Program-made: the position numbers and the translations under genes | Shown here: piece after piece, positions 22,114 to 31,100 of the stretch | Position numbering within the stretch: position 1 is the stretch's first letter | Layout of the letters: each line of letters opens with the position of its first letter | NCBI GenBank assembly: GCA_012845835.1 | Contig: JABAKD010000020.1 | Coordinates: 9,684,488 to 9,748,487, forward strand | Length of the DNA stretch: 64,000 nt | DNA from: Undaria pinnatifida | Taxonomy: Eukaryota; Sar; Phaeophyceae; Laminariales; Alariaceae | Direction: 5' to 3' | Notes under the pieces: model-generated | Told to the model about the DNA's origin: nothing | What the model saw: only the letters and a program-made list of their open reading frames with translations | Database searches by the model: none

Positions 22114-25100
22114 CTCAATATGTGCCTGGAAACTATACATCATTTCGAGGGGATAAATGTGACATTTTTGGAAATAATACATCAGTTTATCATGTATATC
22201 CTGGGGTAGGTCGTACAATCAGTGAGTAAAGAGAGGGTGAAGTGTTCGAGGGGGTGGGGTTAGGATGGGTTGGGGGGGGAGGGTGGGGGGTGGGGGCGGG
22301 GGGGGGGGGCGGGGGGGGGGGGGGGGGGGGCTTTAGGTGAGGGGTTTGTTATACGTGTGGTGCTAGGTCTAGGCGAAGGTGCGGGTGATGGGGAAGAAGG
22401 GGGCGTTCGAGGCGGGGGGGGGGGGGGAACACAGCGGCATGGATGGCTCTCGAAAGATAATGAGATGATATCCTGTGCGTGAAGTGTATATTAATGTGGC
22501 GGATTTCGATATTTGGTGGGGCGTTTGAGTAAGGGAGAGCAAGAGGGGGGGGGGGGGGATTTTTTAGGAGGTTTAGGTCACAAATAATATTCAAATACAC
22601 TTCGGCTGTGAGATCAAAGATATGTATCAGCTTACGTATATATATATTATCATGAGCTGGATTTCGTTTGGTTATGCACATTCTTCGTAGTTTTGCGTTG
22701 AACTCTTTTTTTTTTTTTTATGGCATAATAAAAGTTTCAAATATACATTGTACATATATATTTATGTTCAAAACGATAGGCTACCTCCATTCATAATACC
22801 AAAAAACCTTTTATTTGTTTTTCAAGAAATAATAAAAAAGTGTTGAAGCAGAAAAAAAAAAAAAGCGCCAGAAGGATTCGAACCTGCGACCTAAATACGG
22901 GTGTCCCTACATGATTGATTGCGTTTTTCACAACCACGCTAACTAACCCTAACCCTAGCCCTAGCCCATGCTTGCACAAGAAAGATACCACGCGTATACA
23001 CGGCCGAGGGGAGTCCGTGGACGGAAAGGTGCGGCTCACTCGTGTTGTGCATGTGGAGCTTTGTAAACAAGAACGGTACAGCTTCTTCTGCTTGATCTGT
23101 GTGTGTGTTTTCCGGAGGGGCGGGGCTTGCGCGTTTGGCGAAATCGTGCGCTAGTGTTAAGGAATTAGTGGGGCATTAGTCCGTTTGACCACTTGCAATT
23201 GGTTAACCAGTAGCTTACCCAAACTAAGCCTTATAACACTTTCCCCCCTGAAACGGCGGGATAGCAGGTCGGCCGGATACACGGCGGACCTCTGTCAATA
23301 TCCAAGCCGTTAAATTTCCTGGGGATACCAGGGAGAGATTTTTCACGTTCGACATGGGGAAAATCTGAAAAGTTTATTGTTGTGGATGGTGGGGATCGAA
23401 CCCATGACCCAAAAACCCATGGTCTGTCGACGACGCCATTTGTTAAGGAATTTAGTGGGGTATTAGTCCGTTTGACCACTTGCAAAAGGTTAACCAATAG
23501 AATTACCCAAACTAAGCCTTATAACAGTATACCTTGACAGCTCTCTTTCGACGATCATGGTATGGCATGACCGCGCGTGTATCAAGTAGTATCAAGCGCC
23601 ATGCGTTTCAACAGCAGCGGCAAATAAAATACGAAGCAACAACCCCAATAATCAAAGTTATAACAATCAAACAACATCCGAAAAAAAAGGGGTTCAATGA
23701 TGTTGGGTCAATTATTGACATTTCAACGATGTTGAGGCGATAACACTCCTTTGGCCGAGTATAGCGCCAACCCCCCCCCCCCCCCCCCCCCCGACGATTG
23801 CGATGTCTTCAAGCTTTCTATCGTGGGGATCATGCTGCCTGCGCCCGTCCCGTGCGATTCTTTTGCATTGTTGGCGTCGTCGTTCGGACGCCAATTTTCA
23901 TCATCGCCAGCCAGGGGTGGCGGCAGATGGCTCTCTGCATTCGTCATTTTCTTCCTAAATACTATAATCAAGATATAATCAAGACCAAGTCTCAAAAAGA
24001 AGTTAAAAGGAGTTCAGAAAAAATCAGAAAAAATCAGAAAACCAAAGTCCCTCAATACTATAATCAAGATATAATCAAGATATGATTCAAGTATCAAAAA
24101 GAAGTTAAAAGGAGTTAAAAAAAATCAGAAAAAATCAGAAAACCAAAGTCCCGCCAGTGTCAGCCAAAAAGTGTTACGAAGATACGTACGTACGGTACCT
24201 CTACATCGGATACAGCACGCGTCGCCAGGTGGTGATATAATATAAAATCACCCTGTTGACCCTGATAGCTACACTGCTGTAGTTGTAAGGGGAGTCGCCG
24301 ACCTATATCCTTAATGAGGACACACAACTCGTAATGCGCGCGATCGGAGTATCACACACAGCTTGCAAAGACGAGTTTCGACGAAATCTTCGATCTCACA
24401 GCTGGAGCGTATTTTCATTTTTTATAATATAGTCGAGTTGTTTCTGTTGGCAAACTGCCCGGAACCAGATTGTGGTTGTTTGCACAGGGTCATGCCGCGC
24501 CTCGCACAGTACTACAGCATTTATGAATAACCCCGCTGTGTTAGTCGGCAAATTGCCCGCAATCAGATTGGGGTTTATTCTGTACAGGATTACCTCGTGC
24601 CTCGTACGGTACAGCAGTACGAGTTACTATGAAAGAAGGACCGTCGGCAGGGTGCGGTTCGCGCTGCCGTGCGCCACGGGCACCAGAAGGCTTGTTGCGC
24701 CAGGCTACAGCGGTAGCAGCACGGGTAGCGCTGGATCGCGAAGGCAATTGAGGAATTTGAGTTATAATTTGACACGCGCGGCATGCCCGAAAACAGGTGC
24801 GTGACCAACAAAAAAGAAACGATGTTCACCCCCGCTACACTGGGACTCTCCTCTGCACCAAAGATAGAACCGTACTACTGCTAACGCGTGGCCGCAACTG
24901 AAACGGACTCCAGGTCCTCTACAACTCATGAAAAAAAAACAGGAAGTTTCACGGGTCATGGCCCGACTCGCCGATCGTGTCAGGAGGTGTTTGAAACATC
25001 ACGGGACGGGTCCGGTCGGGTCGAGTCAGGAGATTTTTAAATCTCGTGGGTCGGGTCGGGTCGGGTCGGGTTGGGAGTTGTTTTTAAATCTTGCGGGTCG

Positions 25101-28100
25101 GGACGGGTTACCTTGACTCGACCTGACCCGTGGAAAGCTTTGCTTAAATCTAACCGGACACATGTTTTGGGTGGTGGGCAACAACTTGGAATAAGAAGTG
25201 TGGTTCGATTTTCGCAATAAATAAAAGAGTAAACAAGGGCCCAACGCCTGCCCTGTGCTAAGGTGACGAAAAAGGTGTAGCATCAGCCGTCGATGCATAC
25301 TTCCCCGGTGACAACTGACCTGCTTGAGCAGGCACTGCTCGATATCCTCCGTTTTCAGCTTCATGTCCACGTCACCGCTCTCCACCTCCGCGCGAAACGC
25401 GCACAGAGCGCCGCACGCCGACGACTTGGCTTCGATGCCCGGTCGCGACACCAAGCCCACCTGACAGGAAGGGACACCATGGGAGGGATAGGGCGGGGGA
25501 GCGAGGGAGGGTACGGGGAAGGGCTCGCATCAGGAGGGAGGCATACAGTACGGCGGAGCAGAACGGGGAGAGGGGGCGTTTACTCGCTTCACTGGGCGTT
25601 ACGGCGATACTCGATTCGCTCGGTGATACTTCGGTGATGCTCGCTTCGCTCGTCCAGCACATTGCTGCAATCCAGTGCACTACGTTACTGCATACCTGGT
25701 ACTGTTTGCTGACGCAGTAATGCATTCTACAGCATCTTTCAACACTGGTTGAGTTTGCCAGTGCCCACCCAACCTACCGACATGTGGACGCGGTCGCGGT
25801 CGCGCGCAAGACGTCACCGTGGTGGGCGCCGAAACTGTTCTCACGTCAACCATCGCCTTCTCGCTCCGTGTTCATGTAATATCGCTCGTTCGCGTGTGAC
25901 CGTAGACATATATTTGGCAACTATTAATATGGCATTTGTTAAGAATCGCCGCGTATACCTCCGGTGTGTGTTATTCACATTAAACTGATGTTTGCACACA
26001 ACCGAGTGTCCGTGCCGTTGCGGGAAACAAGGTGGTTGGGGGAGATACCAAAATTTGGTTTGGGTTCAGGAAAACATGACAATATTGACCCATTATGAAA
26101 ACACTCACCCACAGAGTATATTACAAGTACCAACAACGCAGCTTGCAAAGACGAGTATTGACCCGAAATTCGTCGAACTCACGGCTGACGTCCTCGAGAT
26201 ATTTTTTTGTGAAATAATATTATGCAAAACCCGATGAAACAAAAAAAAAAATCAGCAAAAACGGGTCGAAAAGGCCCGTCCTTCTACGCACGTATGATAG
26301 TCTTAATTTTTCGTAGGTTGGGTTTTGCCCTTGGGTTATTATTAACGTTCGTCGGTTTCAATACTTAAAATCACGGGTACCAAATACGGCTGGGTTCAGG
26401 AAAACAAACCTCCAAAAAAGAAAAAACGTTAAAACCGGCGAACGTCACACACATGAAAAAAAAAAAAAAACATGTACCACGTAGCCCACCCAACCCACGA
26501 AAACAAACATCAGCATAAAAAGAGCCGAAACACGAAATGGCCCTTTTTTCTTCAGCCTAATTTTCGTGGGATGCCTTCTCGCGGTGGGGTTATACATCAA
26601 CCAGGTCTTGGTATTCCGCAAACACCCCATATATTACGCGAGACCTTTCACGGGTCAGGGTCGAGTCAGGGTAACCCGTCCCGATCCGCGAGATTTGAAA
26701 ACCTCCAGACCCGACCCGACCCGACCCGATCCGACCCAGCCCTACCCGTCCCGTCCCGAACGGTTCCGTCCCGTCCCGAACGGTCCCGTCCCGACCCGTC
26801 CCGTGCTATTTTCAAACACATCTTCACCCAACCCCACTCGACCCGAAAGATTTGTCTTCTATAAATCTCCTGACATCATCTGCGGGTCGGGCCATATGTG
26901 GCCCGCTAAAAAACGCCCTGCTTGGTGAATTAACTGCATGGGCGCTGTTCACGTGCCATAACAAAAAGCAAGCCTTACTGCTTGCTGTACAACGGTGCCT
27001 GCTGCTATCGCATGCCGTGTGAGATTTTGAAGAGTTGAGGTCGACGGCTCGATTCATTCCCACCTCCATGCGCCATAATCTTCCATGAAAAAAGAAGGGA
27101 ACTTATCCATCTCTCACACGAGCCTCGTCAAAAACTTGCAAAACTCAAACTCATGCTTAGAAATCGACCAGACGGAACCATGAGAGCGACGCCATCATCG
27201 CAAACTAGTAGTGGCGTCGAAAAGCGAAACACCGAAAGGGAATCGGCGGTAAAATTGGCAGAATTTCATCGGGGTTCCTGACAAAAATCCGAGATATACG
27301 TCAGGTTTAGTGTGTCAGGTTTAGTGTGGGGGGATGCCGCGGTAATCAAGTATAGAAGGGCCTACTCGTAGCAGCTTCTGTCGATCGATATTCTTCGTCT
27401 GGCTTTGTTCCTCGCAACTTGCAGATGGGTTTCTATGGGCCCTGCACGGGCTCGGCGAGACGAGGCAGACGGCAGTGTGCGCCTTGCTCTGTGGAACAGT
27501 TGGAGTGATGCGGGCGAAAAGATCCGAGCGGGCAAAACATCTAAAACCGGAGCGGGCTACTGAAATAGAATGAATTGCGGAGTTTGCCATTCACACCCAC
27601 TCGGTTAAGCGGGGCGAAACGCAACCCCTCGAAAAAAAGAGCAAGTTCAGGGACGTCGAACGCTGAGAGCACCGCCACGGAGCTCGGCCTGGATCCCGAC
27701 ATGCGCCGTAATGTACGGATGGCCCCTTTGCTTGCCCCCCAGCCGACAACAGGAGAAAAAATCTTTGGCCGCCGGAGAGCAGCATGCCGGAAAAAAAAGT
27801 GCATGTTAGGCCATTTCTTACACCGTCGGATTCCACCAGTCGAAAACGCCCAGTCGAAAACGTCCAGTCGAAAACGGCCCTTTTCGACTGGATTTTTTTC
27901 TGACTGAATTCTTCTGGTCCTTCTTCTTATCGTCAGTCGAGTCGGTTCTATAGTATTTTTGCTCTTCCTAGAGGCTGTTGGTGTGAGCGAGTGCTGCTGT
28001 ACTGCTGCATGGCGGCAGTCGAAAATCGGTCGGCAGCTGCTTGGTGCTTCGCGCGTTCCTCGCGAGCAATGCGTGCTTCGCGCACAACGAACTCTCGTCC

Positions 28101-31100
28101 AAGCGGGTTGGTGGCGTTGAGCTTTGGCCGAAAATCGCCAAAGCTACCTTTGTGGCGTTGCACTCAGCCGAGAGCCGCCAAAACCACAGCAGGCGTTCGT
28201 TGTTGGCAAAATGGTATCAACACTGCGCGCTATGCTGTCGTCGTGTGATACACGCTGCAGGTGAGCGGAACTAGGAATGCGCCACGCTGACATGCGGCGA
28301 GAAGCATCAGCAGTGATAGCCAAGCAGCGTCGGCGCTGTTTGTTGTATGATACTGCTGTGTAGTACCTGGTGTGGGTGTGTGGGTTTTGTGGTGGGGAGA
28401 GCGATGCGATGAGTTGAAAAAACACCTGTAAAACGTTTCCGACAGACTTTTTCGATTGGATCCCCTAGGCTGGAAAACTCAGTCGAAAAAAGTTGAGTCG
28501 AAAAAGCTATTTTTCGACTGTGTAAGAAAGCCCGATTTGGGCTTCAGTCGAAAAAGGCCGTTGTCGACTCTGACAAATCCGACTGCCTAAGAATTACTGC
28601 TGTAGCCTTTACACATGATATAGCAAACAGCAGTAGACAAATATATGCTATATAAAAAATATTTGAAGGACGTCAGCCGTGAGTACAACTATATATTGGC
28701 CGTTATGAGCTGACGTCCGGCAGCCGTACTATACGGACGCTATTAATAGCTGTAAAAACGCGCGCGCGCAAGAACCGTGTCGAACACATCCCACCCACGG
28801 GCAGAAATAGATCGCGGAGCTCATACTCGTACGTCTCAGGGGTATATCTATTTCATCGTGTGGCAACACAGATCAATGTCAATAGATCATCGTGTCCGAA
28901 AGGGAAAAAAAAACAAGAAAAAACACACTCGCACAGAGCATCGTACGACATGCCTCACGTACATACACAGCAGCAGCAGTGGACAGCAGTGCTCCGATTT
29001 AAGAGCGACCCATGGCAAGCCTAAACAAGAAGCAAGCGCTCTTCACATAACCCACCTCCAACTCCTAAAGATATCCTATTAAATACAGGGTAGTCTGATT
29101 CCAAGTGTTTTATCCCCATATAGGGAATGCGGTGCTTAACCCTTTTAGCACCGCACTCCCGATATGGGGACAAAATACTTTGAATTAGACTGTGAAGCTT
29201 ATACGAGTTGGAAATGGGTTAAAAGGGGTTAAACTACACATTGCTCTTATCCGTGGTGGGAAATATATAGCTTTTAGTATATGCAGGGCGTGCCGAGTTG
29301 GCCCCGAAACGCTCTTGTTCTGGGCGCTCATAAATCGAGGTACCCACTAGTTCGTAGGTTCAAGTCGCACGGGTCAAGGGAATGGTAGTTGAAGCTTCAC
29401 GCGCTTGTCATAGCTGTGCGACCGCTGGCGGCTTTTCATCTCTTCCGCTGAGTGGAGAGCGGCTGCGAGGCCATTCATGCATGGTTCCATGACTCAAAGA
29501 CGTCACAACACAAGCAGTGTCACAAAGCAACAGCAAAAGTAACGCCTGAAGAAGAAAAAAAAAAACTGCCCAGCCAGCCCCAGTCGTATATATTAATAGT
29601 AGTGTAGTTACTTGGTGTGCTGGTTTTGGCAATAATTTGCTTCGCTGTCAACTTGAAATTCACCTTGGATAAATAATTGCATGCAACCATTTACCAAAAT
29701 ATTTCAACAAAATACGTCAGTGTGAGTTCGACAAGTTGAATGGTCGGTGCCCATCTTTGGAGAATGTCGAGGTATTATTAGTGGGGTATTAGTCCGTTTG
29801 ACCACTTGCAAAAAGGTTGACAAATAGCTTTGCCCAAACTAACAAAGCCTTGTAACACTCTCCCCTCCTGAAACGGCGGGATCGCAGGTCGGCCGGATAT
29901 ACGGGCGGACCTGCCAATATCCAAGCGATTTCATTTCCTGGTGATCACGGGGAGAGTATTGTTCAAGTTAGACATGGGGAAAGTCTGAAAAAGTTTATTA
30001 TAATTGTGGATGGTGGGACCCAAAAAACCCATGGTCTGTCGACGACGCCATTTGTTAAGGTATTAGTGGGGTACTTGTCCCTTTGACCACTTGCAAAAGG
30101 TTAACCAATAGCTTACCCAAACTAAGCCTTGTAACAAGGAAGCTACTTCCGCCGCGCGTTTTTAAGCCCACAGCTGACGTTTTCCAATTAAAAAGAAAGA
30201 AGCTTGATACTACTGCTGTACGTTTTTCCATTTCCATGACGACCTTCCGTAAATTTTGTGCAGCTACTGCTGTGTGTATAAGCGAAATACAGATGTGCAC
30301 CACGCAGCTTGCAAAGTTGAGTTTCAACCGTTCAATCGGTCGTACTCACAGCTGACGTTTTGCAAATATATTAAAATTATTATAGTACGTGTATAAAAGC
30401 TTGATAATTATGATCATGGGGAGAAGCGGCAACCTCATGATATCAAACGGTGTAGGATTATACCGCACGGTGAACATGGAAGAAGTTCGGGAGTTCAAGC
30501 GCTCACCGCAAAATCAAAATCACAGCGGCCGTACTCTTTCTACTCTGTAATAAGTAGTGCGTGTGGCAGGTGGTCTGTCGATCCAGCCAGGTACAGTTTA
30601 GTTCAGTCAGCGCAGTCACACGACGATACGACGACGCCGTCCTTCTACCGCAAAGGGGATCGACTACAAGTTACAAAGCCACACGCGATTCTGTTGTGCC
30701 AGGTGCAGAGGAGACCGGTGATATTCATACCGGAATTTTAGGTTGTAGGAAGACTCCTCACATGATAAAACACAAACGAGTGCATGAAAAAACACGCATG
30801 ACATCAGCAGCAGTAGCTGGTACGACATCCAACGACGACCGACTCTTTCCCATCAGTTCGTTGAACACGTGAGTAACAAATAACGCAACAAACTCCAGAT
30901 TCAACCAAGTAAACACGACGACCAGAGAGACCATCAATATCGGCACTGCCGCTCTGGCTCTGGCTGTTGCTGTTGTTGCACCTCCCTCCGCTCCACCCCT
31001 CCCTCAGCTCCACCCCTCCCTCAGCTCCACCCCCCCCTCCACTACGCCACGCAATACATCCCACTACACCTTCTAGAGTGCACTATGATACACTAGTACA

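Noticed and set aside
22865-22945. A functional tRNA gene
   Set aside because: B box present, but acceptor stem and anticodon arm do not form; kept only as a tRNA-like remnant.
23150-23531. Five-base target duplication of the TRIM-like element
   Set aside because: The bases flanking 23155 and 23526 (GCTAG and GTATA) do not match, so no duplication is claimed.
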